DNA of 50,499 nucleotides. It comes from Puniceicoccaceae bacterium (GTDB lineage: Bacteria; Verrucomicrobiota; Verrucomicrobiia; Opitutales; Coraliomargaritaceae). The translations under genes and the position numbers were made by a program. Where the stretch lies: contig QOOZ01000003.1 of assembly GCA_003331195.1 (NCBI GenBank), positions 1 to 50,499 of the forward strand, written 5' to 3'. Each line of letters opens with the position of its first letter. Positions within the stretch are counted from its first letter, which is position 1. The notes under the pieces are model-generated. The model did not search any database, was not told the DNA's origin, and saw only the letters and a list, made by a program, of their open reading frames with translations. Of this stretch, positions 42,864 through 50,499 are shown piece by piece.

Positions 42864-44012
42864 TCAGTCAATCGAGACCACCTGACTTTTCATCGAGTCG
42901 GCTTCTTCGTTGAGCAATTTGTAAGTGACCAAAAGTGCATCCGCCAGCGCCTGCCAATCCTCGGCAGTCGTTTCTGCGTCCGCACTGATTCGCAAGATTC
43001 GTCCGGCGGTTGTGGCATCGATCCCCATTGCCAGTAGCACTTCTGAAACGCTTGTCTTTCCTGTCGAACACGCGGAACCAGCCGAAAGAAGGAAGCCCGC
43101 CTTTTCTAAGGCGCGTATCCAGCGCACACTTTGGTGGCGGGGCATACTCATCGATACGGTATTCCATAGCCGGTCCGTGCCTGCCCCGATCAACGCGACT
43201 CCTGGAATTGCCTGAACAATTTGTTCGATAAATGCGTCGCGCGCCTCGGCCTTACCTGGCCTTGAATTCTCCAGTGCGGCGCTCATAGCGAATACACCAG
43301 CCACATCTTCGGTGCCCGCACGGTGCGCCGCCTCTTGCTCCCCTCCATCCAATAAACGAAAATCGACTACGCCCTCTGGTAGAAGCATGAAGCCAACACC
43401 CTTTGGACCTCCAAACTTGTGCCCACAGGCTGTGACGTAAGCACAGGCACTCAACCCTTCCACTGGCAGCTTACCAACCCACTGTGCCGCGTCGCAATGG
43501 TATGGGATCTGTGCCTTTGCGCAGAGCTTAGCGATGGCCTGCCAGGGCTGGATCACACCTGTCTCGTTATTTGCTGCCATCACAGAGACTGCTGCCAGTG
43601 TGCCCGACTCGATGCGACCACGCAAGGTATCCATATCAACGACCCCCCCCTTGGAAAGCGGCAACCAGACCACACGCGAGCCGAGTAGCGCCCTGGCTAC
43701 TGCGATGACACTAGGATGCTCCGTCGGATTGATCCCGACACATGCATCGCTCGACAGAGAACGAGCCCAGTATCGGATCACGGCATTGTTTGATTCAGTC
43801 GCGCCGGAGGTAAAGATCACCCGTTCCGGAGAGACGCCAAAGTGTCGTGCTAGCGACTCACGCGCCGCTTCATAACGCACCTTGACTGCCGCGGCGCCAC
43901 GATAGGGGCTTGATGGGTTGAACCACTGCGCTTCCGAGGCCGAAATCCACGCCGCTTTAGCCGCTTCGCACAGAGGCGTCGTTGCATTGTGATCAAAATA
44001 GCGCAATTCCAT
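42864..44012 (-). CDS. Cysteine desulfurase (NifS/IscS-type)
   Basis: A 382-residue class V PLP enzyme that removes sulfur from cysteine for Fe-S clusters and thionucleosides. The start YFDHNATTPL, the segment VIFTSGATESNNAVIR, HCDAAQWVGKLPV and the PLP Lys in CGHKFGGPKGVG are all in place. The catalytic persulfide Cys is in SAGSACSTGK (about residue 322), with a group II-like short loop length that I have not checked. It is between the TPR-LysM lipoprotein gene and recF on one strand. No iscU/sufBCD is adjacent. It might also supply sulfur to LarE-like or tRNA pathways, but nothing in the context shows this. Confidence 0.92.
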   Translation of the reverse strand: MELRYFDHNATTPLCEAAKAAWISASEAQWFNPSSPYRGAAAVKVRYEAARESLARHFGVSPERVIFTSGATESNNAVIRYWARSLSSDACVGINPTEHPSVIAVARALLGSRVVWLPLSKGGVVDMDTLRGRIESGTLAAVSVMAANNETGVIQPWQAIAKLCAKAQIPYHCDAAQWVGKLPVEGLSACAYVTACGHKFGGPKGVGFMLLPEGVVDFRLLDGGEQEAAHRAGTEDVAGVFAMSAALENSRPGKAEARDAFIEQIVQAIPGVALIGAGTDRLWNTVSMSMPRHQSVRWIRALEKAGFLLSAGSACSTGKTSVSEVLLAMGIDATTAGRILRISADAETTAEDWQALADALLVTYKLLNEEADSMKSQVVSID

Positions 44013-44139
44013 AGTTGAGTGAAGCTAAGCGGCCTTGGGGCTAGGTCAAACGAAGTTCGGGCAAGCCTACAGAGTAAAGTAGATATAAATAAGAGGGCTG
44101 ATTCCTTGAATCGCAGTGGCCTAGCGAAGCGCGCTCCAT

Positions 44140-44916
44140 TTAAGGGATGCGGATTTCCTGCCCGACGCGTATAGCGCTCTCGCTCGATAGTCGATCACGA
44201 TTGGCCTGATAAATATCGATCCAGCGCGAAGACGTGCCGTAGAATCGATTACTGATCGCACTCAGTGTATCACCTGACTTTATTATGTAAGAGCGCGGCG
44301 CGTTACTCGGAGTTGGTGCGGCTTGCTGAGACACCGGTGTCGACGGACGGATCTGCGCAGCCTGCCCATTCTGAACATAGGTTTGCGCTTGGGTCGATCG
44401 GCGAGCTTGCCCGAGGACGTTTTCAAGTTGCTGGACTCGTGAGGTCGCGGCTATCAGCTCACGCTTTAGACCCTCGTTTTCTTGTTTCAACGTTTGAACC
44501 AGATCCATCAGATCGATTCGATCCAGGCTACCCTCATAAGGTTGCGCTGGTAACTGGCGGGCAAACTCCTTTTGCGCCGTCTCGATCAGTTGACCTACCT
44601 GCGTCGCTTGTGAAGAGTGCGGCTGCAGTCTAAGGTAGCGAGTGAAATGGTAGATCGCATTGATCGGATCTTTAAGTGTGCGTAAATAAATGTAGCCCGC
44701 TTCCAGATGTGACTCTGGCGCATCCCGCCGCGCATCGATCACTCGCTCAAAAGCACCAAGCGCCTCCTCCATCCGCCCCTGATTCTTGTAGTCTTGTCCT
44801 AGCTGGTATTGTTTCTCGTCTGTTTCACTGACAACCTCTACCCCACTTGGCGCGCAGCCGAAAAGGCCGACAAGGCATACGAGTAGGATAGATAAATGGC
44901 GGGGTTTGTGTGTCAT
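44140..44916 (-). CDS. TPR-LysM lipoprotein
   Basis: A 258-residue predicted lipoprotein. The lipobox is LFGC (Cys about residue 21), so it is probably anchored in the outer membrane. A TPR-like segment (about 35-105: LGQDYKNQGRMEEALGAFER, FTRYLRLQPHSSQ) is followed by a coiled-coil stretch with LVQTLKQENEGLKRELIAAT, then a Gln/Pro-rich linker and a C-terminal LysM domain (about 208-258; YIIKSGDTLSAISNRFYG, QEIRIP). LysM binds peptidoglycan, so the protein probably bridges the outer membrane and the wall. The gene is upstream of the cysteine desulfurase by 127 bp. Confidence 0.9.
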   Translation of the reverse strand: MTHKPRHLSILLVCLVGLFGCAPSGVEVVSETDEKQYQLGQDYKNQGRMEEALGAFERVIDARRDAPESHLEAGYIYLRTLKDPINAIYHFTRYLRLQPHSSQATQVGQLIETAQKEFARQLPAQPYEGSLDRIDLMDLVQTLKQENEGLKRELIAATSRVQQLENVLGQARRSTQAQTYVQNGQAAQIRPSTPVSQQAAPTPSNAPRSYIIKSGDTLSAISNRFYGTSSRWIDIYQANRDRLSSESAIRVGQEIRIP

Positions 44917-45126
44917 TATGATCTAGTGTGTTTAATCCGCGTTTAATGCGTCAACGCTATTCGATTCGAGCAATCACGATGCTCTTAATTTTGCCTAGGA
45001 ACTCGTTCGCCAAGATCATTATGCGCATGACTTAAAAATTTGCCTATCGCTCCAATACCCCTATTTTATGGGCAGTCAAAACACAGTATATTGTAAGCCA
45101 AACCCAAAGAAGACGATCTTACAAAT

Positions 45127-45630
45127 ATGAAAAAGCTTTTTATATTAGTTATGGTCTTCTCATTCATCGCATCTTTCTTACTAGCCAATTCACTCGAATT
45201 GGGTAGCCCTGCCCCAGAACTTGAAGTGCTCACAGACCAAGGCACTACGCTCGATCTAGGCGAAGCCCTGTCGACAGGCACCGCGCTAGTGTTCTTTTAC
45301 CCGAAAGCCATGACGCCAGGCTGCGTTAAGCAAGCTTGCAGCCTACGCGATGGCTGGGATGAACTCCAGGCGCGTAATGTAAGCATCTTCGGCGTCTCCT
45401 CAGATACCGCTGAAAAGCAGGCCCAATTTAGAGATAAATACACACTCCCTTTTACGTTGCTCGCCGATACAGACGGTAAGATCGCAGATGCTTTCAGCAA
45501 AAGCCGCTGGAGCCGACAAGCTTACCTATTCAAAGACGGCATTCTCGTCTGGCGAGACCTCAAGGCCGCAACCTCAAAGCAGGCAGCGGAAGTACTCGTC
45601 GCGCTGGATGAGCTAGCCCCTAATACGTAA
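45127..45630 (+). CDS. Exported peroxiredoxin (BCP/PrxQ-type)
   Basis: A 167-residue thioredoxin-fold peroxidase. The peroxidatic site FYPKAMTPGCVKQACSLRDG carries the usual Cys and a second Cys five residues on, the spacing of atypical 2-Cys PrxQ/BCP enzymes. An N-terminal hydrophobic signal (LFILVMVFSFIASFLLA) precedes the mature LELGSPAPELEVLTDQG, so the enzyme is likely periplasmic rather than cytoplasmic like E. coli BCP. It removes peroxides or lipid hydroperoxides with a thioredoxin-like reductant. It converges on opcA. Confidence 0.93.
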   Translation: MKKLFILVMVFSFIASFLLANSLELGSPAPELEVLTDQGTTLDLGEALSTGTALVFFYPKAMTPGCVKQACSLRDGWDELQARNVSIFGVSSDTAEKQAQFRDKYTLPFTLLADTDGKIADAFSKSRWSRQAYLFKDGILVWRDLKAATSKQAAEVLVALDELAPNT

Positions 45631-45699
45631 AAGTCCAATTTGTTGGGGATGCACTGATGTTTCAGAATCCTAAAGTTCGGCTAAAACTAACTTAGCAGC

Positions 45700-46683
45700 C
45701 TAGAAAAATAGTGCCTCAGCGATCATCTGCTCCGCGCCCAATGGCTTAACTCGAGTCGATATCTTTTCTTTAGACTTACCGAGCGATGCTTCGATCTCTC
45801 CCATAGAACCCTTGGCAAATTTACGCCACTTGAAGTAGCGACCATCCGAATACTTGAACTCAAGTGCCAAGGAAAATTCCAATTCGCACTCACCGCAATT
45901 TTCGACGATGTATTTGACCTCAGGTGCAGTAGAGTCATACTTTTCGCATTCGCCGAGGCAATCACGAAGCCACTCGATCAGTCGAGTTCCTTCGCCCGAC
46001 ATCGCGTCGCTGTGGCGCAAGATGACTGAATCAAGATTCTCGCAGAGTCCTCGCATTTCATAGCCACTTAGGAACTGCCCAAGCGCTTGTCGCACTGGCA
46101 GTAAACGAGCCAAGGCAAGATCACTTACTCGTGATGGCTCTAGCCAATCAAGCTGACTTAAATCTTCGCCTTCAAAGCTACTGTCGTAAATTGAACGACG
46201 CACTCCTTTCAATAGATTATCAGAGTATTGTTCAATCCGCGCGCTGGGCACCCCACAGAACCAATGGTAGCTGGGCAGATCCGGTTCTAACCAGACTGAA
46301 ACTTGATTGGCTAAGTAGCCGCAATTATCAGGCTCGTAGCCGAGTAGGAGCGCCTCGCAGCAACACATCTCGCGATGTGAATCACCAATGTAGCATTGGC
46401 TGAACAACTTCGCTCGCATCGAAGCATCCTTAATCGAACGCGATGGGCAGAGCACGATAATACGACTGGGATAGCGCTGAGCAAAAGTCAGTAAGGCAGA
46501 GAAACGTTCTTGCGCTTGCTCTGCAGTCACGTCCCATCCGAAGTGGAGCACGACATTCATCTGCGAAGCGCGAAAGGCCGAAGGCGAACCCGAAGCATCG
46601 CTGTCCCACATAAGCTCTAGGCGATCTGTCACCTCTCCAACTGGCAAGTCCAAGCCTGGCAATTCGTCGATTAAATCTTTCAT
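45700..46683 (-). CDS. opcA: Glucose-6-phosphate dehydrogenase assembly protein OpcA
   Basis: A 327-residue protein immediately downstream of zwf (84-bp gap). OpcA stimulates or assembles G6PDH and is best known from cyanobacteria and actinobacteria. The N-terminal FAQRYPSRIIVLCPS, REMCCCEALLLGY (family position of the 'CSEQI' element) and LPSYHWFCGVP (about residue 138, family 'LP..LWWRG.P') are recognisable. The C-terminal part is more variable. Confidence comes from these matches together with the zwf context. Confidence 0.85.
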   Translation of the reverse strand: MKDLIDELPGLDLPVGEVTDRLELMWDSDASGSPSAFRASQMNVVLHFGWDVTAEQAQERFSALLTFAQRYPSRIIVLCPSRSIKDASMRAKLFSQCYIGDSHREMCCCEALLLGYEPDNCGYLANQVSVWLEPDLPSYHWFCGVPSARIEQYSDNLLKGVRRSIYDSSFEGEDLSQLDWLEPSRVSDLALARLLPVRQALGQFLSGYEMRGLCENLDSVILRHSDAMSGEGTRLIEWLRDCLGECEKYDSTAPEVKYIVENCGECELEFSLALEFKYSDGRYFKWRKFAKGSMGEIEASLGKSKEKISTRVKPLGAEQMIAEALFF

Positions 46684-46767
46684 TAGTTATTTCCGATTTT
46701 TAGGAGAGAGATGACCTTAGATACAGGTGCTAAAATCATATTCAATCTTCTTGCCAGTAGTTCTGAA

Positions 46768-48321
46768 TTAACCCGAGCAACGCCATTGATGCCCATGCTC
46801 TGAGAGCAATCGTTCGCTTTTGAGAGGGCCCCAAGATCCGGCTGCGTATTCCTTGAGCCCATTCATCTTGCAGTCTTCCCAATACTTAAGAACAGGAGTT
46901 ACTAACTTCCAAGAGGCCTCCGTCTCATCCCCACGAATAAACAAGGTTCCATCGCCAATCATGGCATCGAGAATCAAACGCTCATAGGCCTCTGGTGTAT
47001 TTGAGCCGAAGGTCGTGGAGTAACTAAAGTGCATTTTTACGGGCTGAGTCCGTGTCTCCAAACCAGGAATCTTAGAGTTCATCACTAGAGTTACGCCTTC
47101 ATTCGGCTGGATGCTAATCACCATAGTATTCGCTGCCACGTTGAACTTATCGCCTTCTGAAAAGAGAATGCCAGGCGGGCGTTTAAACTGAATCGCAATT
47201 TCACTCGCGCGTCGTGGCATGCGCTTACCTGAGCGGATGTAAAAGGGCACGCCCTGCCAGCGCCAGTTGTTGATTGCCAAGCGCATCGCCGCATAAGTTT
47301 CAGTCGAGGAATCATCAGGTATACCCTGCTCATCAGCATAGCCCTTAACTGGCTTTCCCTTGACGGGTCCATCTGTGTAACGTGCACGGACGACGTCCCC
47401 ACCCTCGGGGTCGAGCTTAAGGGGCTGGATCGCTTTGATCACCTTGACTTTTTCATCGCGGATCGACTCGGGGTCGAGCGAGACAGGCGGCTCCATTGCA
47501 GTCAATGCGACGAGCTGCATCGTATGATTCTGGATCATGTCGCGCATTGCACCGCTTGTATCATAATAGCCCCCGCGGGTGCCTACCCCGAGGCTTTCCG
47601 CCACCGTGATTTGCACACAATCAATGTATTCGCGATTCCAAAGAGGCTCGAAAATCGAGTTACCAAAACGCTGCACAAGCAAATCTTGCACGGTTTCCTT
47701 CCCGAGGTAGTGGTCGATACGGTAAACCTGAGCTTCCTCGAAGACGCTGCTGATCACTTCGTTCAGCTCACGAGCAGACTCCAAATCCCTGCCAAAAGGT
47801 TTTTCGATGACCACCTTAGAGGCTAGCTTAGTACCGACATGCGCCTTGGCCATACCGCTGCTTCCGAGGTTTTTAATAATCGGCTCAAAGACGCTCGGTG
47901 GTGTAGAGATATAGAACATGCGCTGCACATCGCGCCCCAAGCCCTTTTCGATTTCATCAATCTTCTCGGCGAGAGAATCAAATGCTGCCGCCTCATCGTA
48001 TCCCCCTGAGTAGTAGGACATATTCTGTCGCACGCGCTCCCAGATCTCTTTATTCAGCGGGCGGCGTGAGTGTTCCCCAATCGCTTCGTCCATCAGCGCC
48101 CTAAAATCATCGTCCCCGATAGGCTTGCGACCGTAGCCGATTAAATGAAATTCACCTGGCAGTAAATTATCCACACCCAGATTGAAAATCGCTGGTACGA
48201 GCTTGCGCGCGGTCAAGTCACCCGAAGCGCCAAAGATGACGACCACAGTCGGCGGCGCACCACGGTGCTTACTCAAACCCTTCAAAAAGGGGTGTCTGGA
48301 CTCATCAGTTTCTGGACTCAT
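46768..48321 (-). CDS. zwf: Glucose-6-phosphate 1-dehydrogenase
   Basis: A 517-residue enzyme that makes 6-phosphogluconolactone and NAD(P)H at the entry to the oxidative pentose phosphate pathway. The coenzyme fold is VVIFGASGDLTARKLVPAI; the active-site signature is RIDHYLGKETVQDLLVQRFG with the catalytic Asp-His-Tyr and Lys. The C-terminal YAAMRLAINNWRWQGVPFYI and IRSGKRMP are typical. I start at the ATG at 48321 (MSPETDESRH), which overlaps the 3' end of yraN by 17 bp; a longer frame to 48408 is antisense-free but encodes yraN in another frame. Confidence 0.97.
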   Translation of the reverse strand: MSPETDESRHPFLKGLSKHRGAPPTVVVIFGASGDLTARKLVPAIFNLGVDNLLPGEFHLIGYGRKPIGDDDFRALMDEAIGEHSRRPLNKEIWERVRQNMSYYSGGYDEAAAFDSLAEKIDEIEKGLGRDVQRMFYISTPPSVFEPIIKNLGSSGMAKAHVGTKLASKVVIEKPFGRDLESARELNEVISSVFEEAQVYRIDHYLGKETVQDLLVQRFGNSIFEPLWNREYIDCVQITVAESLGVGTRGGYYDTSGAMRDMIQNHTMQLVALTAMEPPVSLDPESIRDEKVKVIKAIQPLKLDPEGGDVVRARYTDGPVKGKPVKGYADEQGIPDDSSTETYAAMRLAINNWRWQGVPFYIRSGKRMPRRASEIAIQFKRPPGILFSEGDKFNVAANTMVISIQPNEGVTLVMNSKIPGLETRTQPVKMHFSYSTTFGSNTPEAYERLILDAMIGDGTLFIRGDETEASWKLVTPVLKYWEDCKMNGLKEYAAGSWGPLKSERLLSEHGHQWRCSG

Positions 48322-48766
48322 GGTTAGTCGTATAGTGTTTAGAAAAGAGCGGCACATTGCCGTAGTGGCGAACATCTCCCTCCCCGTCATCGGAAAGCGA
48401 AACATCAATCACATCAAAACGGACGTGTTTCGGAGGATTTTGCAATTGATTAATGTAAGCCTTCGCGCCCCGCTGCAAAACTTGCTTTTTGTGCGCATTA
48501 ATTGAGTGATAGCCACCAACCAGTGCGTCCGCCGCTCGCGCGCGCACTTCGACGAAAACCAGAACTCCAGCATCCACACAGACGATATCCAGCTCATCCC
48601 TCTTGTAGCGCCAGTTACGGGCGATCACCTGGAAGCCAAGTGTGTGCTGACAGTAGGCTGCAGCAAGGTCTTCCCCATACTGGCCGCGCTCGGCCCGAGT
48701 GCTATTCGACGACAGCTTTTTAGGTCTCCCGTAAAACAACTCACGTACTTTATTAAAAATACTCAT
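48305..48766 (-). CDS. yraN: YraN/UPF0102-family nuclease-like protein
   Basis: A 153-residue protein with the endonuclease-like fold of UPF0102. Landmarks: RGQYGEDLAAAYCQHTLGFQ, NWRYKRDELDIVCVD and LVFVEVRARAADALVGGYHSI. The Asp in DELDIV and E-x-R in VFVEVRAR are positions of the PD-(D/E)xK-type active site; family function is unclear, with suggested DNA repair or ribosomal roles. The gene leads the yraN-zwf-opcA operon, and its stop overlaps the zwf start by 17 bp. Confidence 0.93.
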   Translation of the reverse strand: MSIFNKVRELFYGRPKKLSSNSTRAERGQYGEDLAAAYCQHTLGFQVIARNWRYKRDELDIVCVDAGVLVFVEVRARAADALVGGYHSINAHKKQVLQRGAKAYINQLQNPPKHVRFDVIDVSLSDDGEGDVRHYGNVPLFSKHYTTNHESRN

Positions 48767-48822
48767 TGGCTGAAGAGAGTCTCAAGCTAGGGCTCGCGTC
48801 AGGCAACCTAGATTGTTGAAGT

Positions 48823-48838
48823 CCCGCATTTATGCGGG
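48823..48838. repeat. Hairpin in the yraN-oxidoreductase divergent region
   Basis: CCCGCATTTATGCGGG has perfect 7-bp arms around TT. It lies 57 bp upstream of yraN and about 145 bp before the oxidoreductase. No T-run follows on either strand, so it is not a terminator; it could be an operator or part of a leader. Confidence 0.35.
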
Positions 48839-48982
48839 CGTGCACCTTGTGTCAGAATACAACAGTCACATATGCGCGGAACCCTAGCCTTATGTAAATA
48901 ACGCGCACTACAAAATCTTGCCCCCCGCCACACCCAACATTCAACTAGCACCATCACTACTTCCTCAAACAACATCCCCCAT

Positions 48983-50023
48983 TTGATCGTCGGTGCTGGC
49001 CTCGCTGGCTGCTTGCTCGCGTGGCGATTACAACAGGCCGGCCAGCACTTTCTCCTGATCGGTAGCTCAGCCATGCCTTCAGCCTTCGGCGCGGCAGCGG
49101 GTGTGATCAATCCCGTCACAGGCCGCTGGATGACGAAAACCTGGAACTTCGACCAAGTCCTGCCCGAAGCAGCAAAGACTTATCGTGCTATCGAGCAAAA
49201 ATTCGACATTCAGGTCTACCACCCCATCCCCGAGATTCGCTTCTGCCAAAACGCGGAAGACCTTAAACGCGTAGGTAGACGGATGCGTAACCCTCGCTAT
49301 CAAGACGTGCTCAGCCACATGGCCGCTACCGGTGAGGCCGCTCCTGAATTTAACGATGATTTCGGCACTTTCCGCATCAACCAAGCCGCCTACGTCGACC
49401 TGCCGCTAGTCGTTCATACGCTCAGGGCTTCATTTGCCACGCTTGGCCGATTCCGTGACGAAACCTTCCTCCACTCTGAACTAAAGCCTGGCACGACTGG
49501 ATGGCAATACCGAGGCCTCCATGCTGACAAAGTGATCTTCTGCGAAGGAGCCGCCATGCAAGATAACCCATGGTTCAAAAATTTGCCCCTGAAACCAGCT
49601 AAAGGAGAAACACTCCTTTGCCACAGCCCGACACTAAGGCTGCCTCAGAAGCTCTATCATCACAAAAAGTGGTTCCTCCCGTATCCTGACGGCAATTTCC
49701 GCATAGGTGCCACCTACGATGAAAGCGACCTAAGTGACGCTCCAACCCAAGCTAAAAAAGACGAGCTACTCACGGCCGCCCACGAAGCACTCAAAAAGCC
49801 ACATCAAGTCGATGTCTCTGCCCATTTAGCAGGTATCCGTCCCAGCACAATCGATAGCCGCCCCATCATTGGTGCCCACCCTAATAAGTTAGGGCTTTAT
49901 CTGGTCAACGGCCTCGGCTCGAAAGGAGCCTCCACCGCACCCGCAATGACTCAACAACTTACTGAACATATTCTTAAAAAATCGCCGATAAATGACGAAG
50001 TGAACCTAACACGATTCAATTAG
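48983..50023 (+). CDS. FAD-dependent oxidoreductase, MnmC(o)-like
   Basis: A 346-residue DAO-superfamily flavoprotein. The N-terminal FAD motif is LIVGAGLAGCLLAWRLQQAG. The segment AFGAAAGVINPVTGRW and the C-terminal LAGIRPSTIDSRPIIGAH followed by NGLGSKGASTAPAMTQQL closely resemble the oxidase domain of E. coli MnmC (ALGSRGLCSAPL and RP.T.D..P..G), which removes carboxymethyl from cmnm5U34 in tRNA. The first ATG is far inside; the TTG at 48983, with no upstream Met in frame, is the likeliest start, and no convincing ribosome binding site precedes it. The MnmM-like methyltransferase begins 5 bp after its stop, which supports a tRNA-modification role. Glycine oxidase-like function is the main alternative. 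Confidence 0.8.
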   Translation: MIVGAGLAGCLLAWRLQQAGQHFLLIGSSAMPSAFGAAAGVINPVTGRWMTKTWNFDQVLPEAAKTYRAIEQKFDIQVYHPIPEIRFCQNAEDLKRVGRRMRNPRYQDVLSHMAATGEAAPEFNDDFGTFRINQAAYVDLPLVVHTLRASFATLGRFRDETFLHSELKPGTTGWQYRGLHADKVIFCEGAAMQDNPWFKNLPLKPAKGETLLCHSPTLRLPQKLYHHKKWFLPYPDGNFRIGATYDESDLSDAPTQAKKDELLTAAHEALKKPHQVDVSAHLAGIRPSTIDSRPIIGAHPNKLGLYLVNGLGSKGASTAPAMTQQLTEHILKKSPINDEVNLTRFN

Positions 50024-50028
50024 AAAAT

Positions 50029-50499
50029 ATGCGCCTGACCGAAAAAGTTCACCACATCCTAACGAATCACCTGAAAGAAGGCGACCGAGCCATCGATGCC
50101 ACATCTGGCAATGGTTATGATACCTTATTCCTCGCCGGGCAGGTCGGATCATCCGGCAAAGTCATTGCGATCGATATTCAAGATTGCGCGATCCAATCGA
50201 CACGAGAACGGTTGGAGTCAGCTGGCCTGATCGATCGCGTCAGACTAGTGAGCGAAGACCATGCCACTGCTCTAGGAAAGCTCATTGAAGCCAATCGAGA
50301 GAAGGTTGCCGCGATCACCTTTAACCTAGGCTATCTGCCCGGCAGCGACAAGAGCATACAGACGCGTGCAGAAAGCACTAAAGCAGCACTCACTGCCTCG
50401 ATTCAATTACTAGTTCCTGGCGGATGCCTCTGCGTGACCGCTTACCGCGGACATAGTGGAGGCACAGTTGAAGCCGCGACTGTAGAGGCTTTCATGCGT
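50029..50499 (+). CDS. mnmM: MnmM-like (YtqB-family) tRNA/rRNA methyltransferase (partial)
   Basis: The first 157 codons of a Rossmann-fold SAM-dependent methyltransferase that runs off the right edge. The SAM motif is IDATSGNGYDTLFLAGQVG, followed by VIAIDIQDCAIQST and EDHATAL, then FNLGYLPGSDKSI, which matches the family pattern 'FNLGYLPGGDKS' of YtqB/MnmM. MnmM methylates nm5(s2)U34 to mnm5(s2)U34 in tRNA. It is 5 bp after the MnmC(o)-like gene, so the two are probably translated together. Its end is missing, so length cannot be checked. Confidence 0.88.
   Translation, partial: MRLTEKVHHILTNHLKEGDRAIDATSGNGYDTLFLAGQVGSSGKVIAIDIQDCAIQSTRERLESAGLIDRVRLVSEDHATALGKLIEANREKVAAITFNLGYLPGSDKSIQTRAESTKAALTASIQLLVPGGCLCVTAYRGHSGGTVEAATVEAFMR

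Noticed and set aside
1..50499. tRNA, rRNA, riboswitch, insertion sequence or prophage
   Set aside because: None seen: no transposase or integrase motifs, no direct target repeats, and no recognisable structured RNA in the short intergenic gaps. Short or diverged RNAs could be missed by eye.

Overview
The window looks like a bacterial chromosome segment from the Verrucomicrobiota, most likely a marine or aquatic Opitutae/Puniceicoccales-type organism. The pointers are a five-gene pilus-like operon in the same order as the Akkermansia Amuc_1098-1102 locus, a HisA of the eukaryotic HIS6 type, a very large secreted protein built from pre-peptidase C-terminal (PPC) repeats, and AcnB-, OpcA- and LarBCE-type metabolism. 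This assignment rests on gene content and motifs read by eye. I see no rRNA, tRNA, insertion sequence, prophage or CRISPR array; this is ordinary, gene-dense core genome.

Layout. 1-10 kb: a partial pabB and an LptF/G permease (minus), divergent pyrE, a small His-rich membrane protein, an EamA transporter, the nickel-pincer-nucleotide cofactor genes larE (minus) and larC-larB (plus), a Tat-exported aldo/keto reductase, a flavin amine-oxidase-type enzyme and a secreted SNase-HhH nuclease. 10-17 kb: YceI, a small membrane protein, single-chain pyruvate carboxylase, an AI-2E-type permease, eukaryotic-type HisA and an Ala/Glu-rich secreted protein. 17-28.7 kb: a second EamA transporter, AcnB, a STAS protein, glycogen phosphorylase, an uncharacterised possible ATP-grasp protein overlapping prfB (RF2, with an intact programmed +1 frameshift), and divergent queA.

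28.7-41 kb is the most distinctive part. A 1717-residue secreted metzincin-like protease with about eight PPC domains lies behind an operon of a small exported protein, a PilM-PilN fusion, an Amuc_1100-like PilO analogue, a second bitopic protein and a PilQ-type secretin. No pilin, PilB/PilT ATPase or PilC is present here, so this is the envelope-spanning alignment and secretin part of a type IV pilus-like or secretion machine. A strong terminator-like hairpin separates it from the protease gene.

41-50.5 kb: a Nudix hydrolase, recF, a cysteine desulfurase, a TPR-LysM lipoprotein, an exported peroxiredoxin, the pentose-phosphate operon yraN-zwf-opcA, and an oxidoreductase/methyltransferase pair that looks like a split route to mnm5U34 tRNA modification (MnmC(o)-like plus MnmM).

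Several genes have -10/-35-like sequences almost touching the start codon, which suggests leaderless or very short-leader transcripts. Three convergent gene pairs overlap at their 3' ends.
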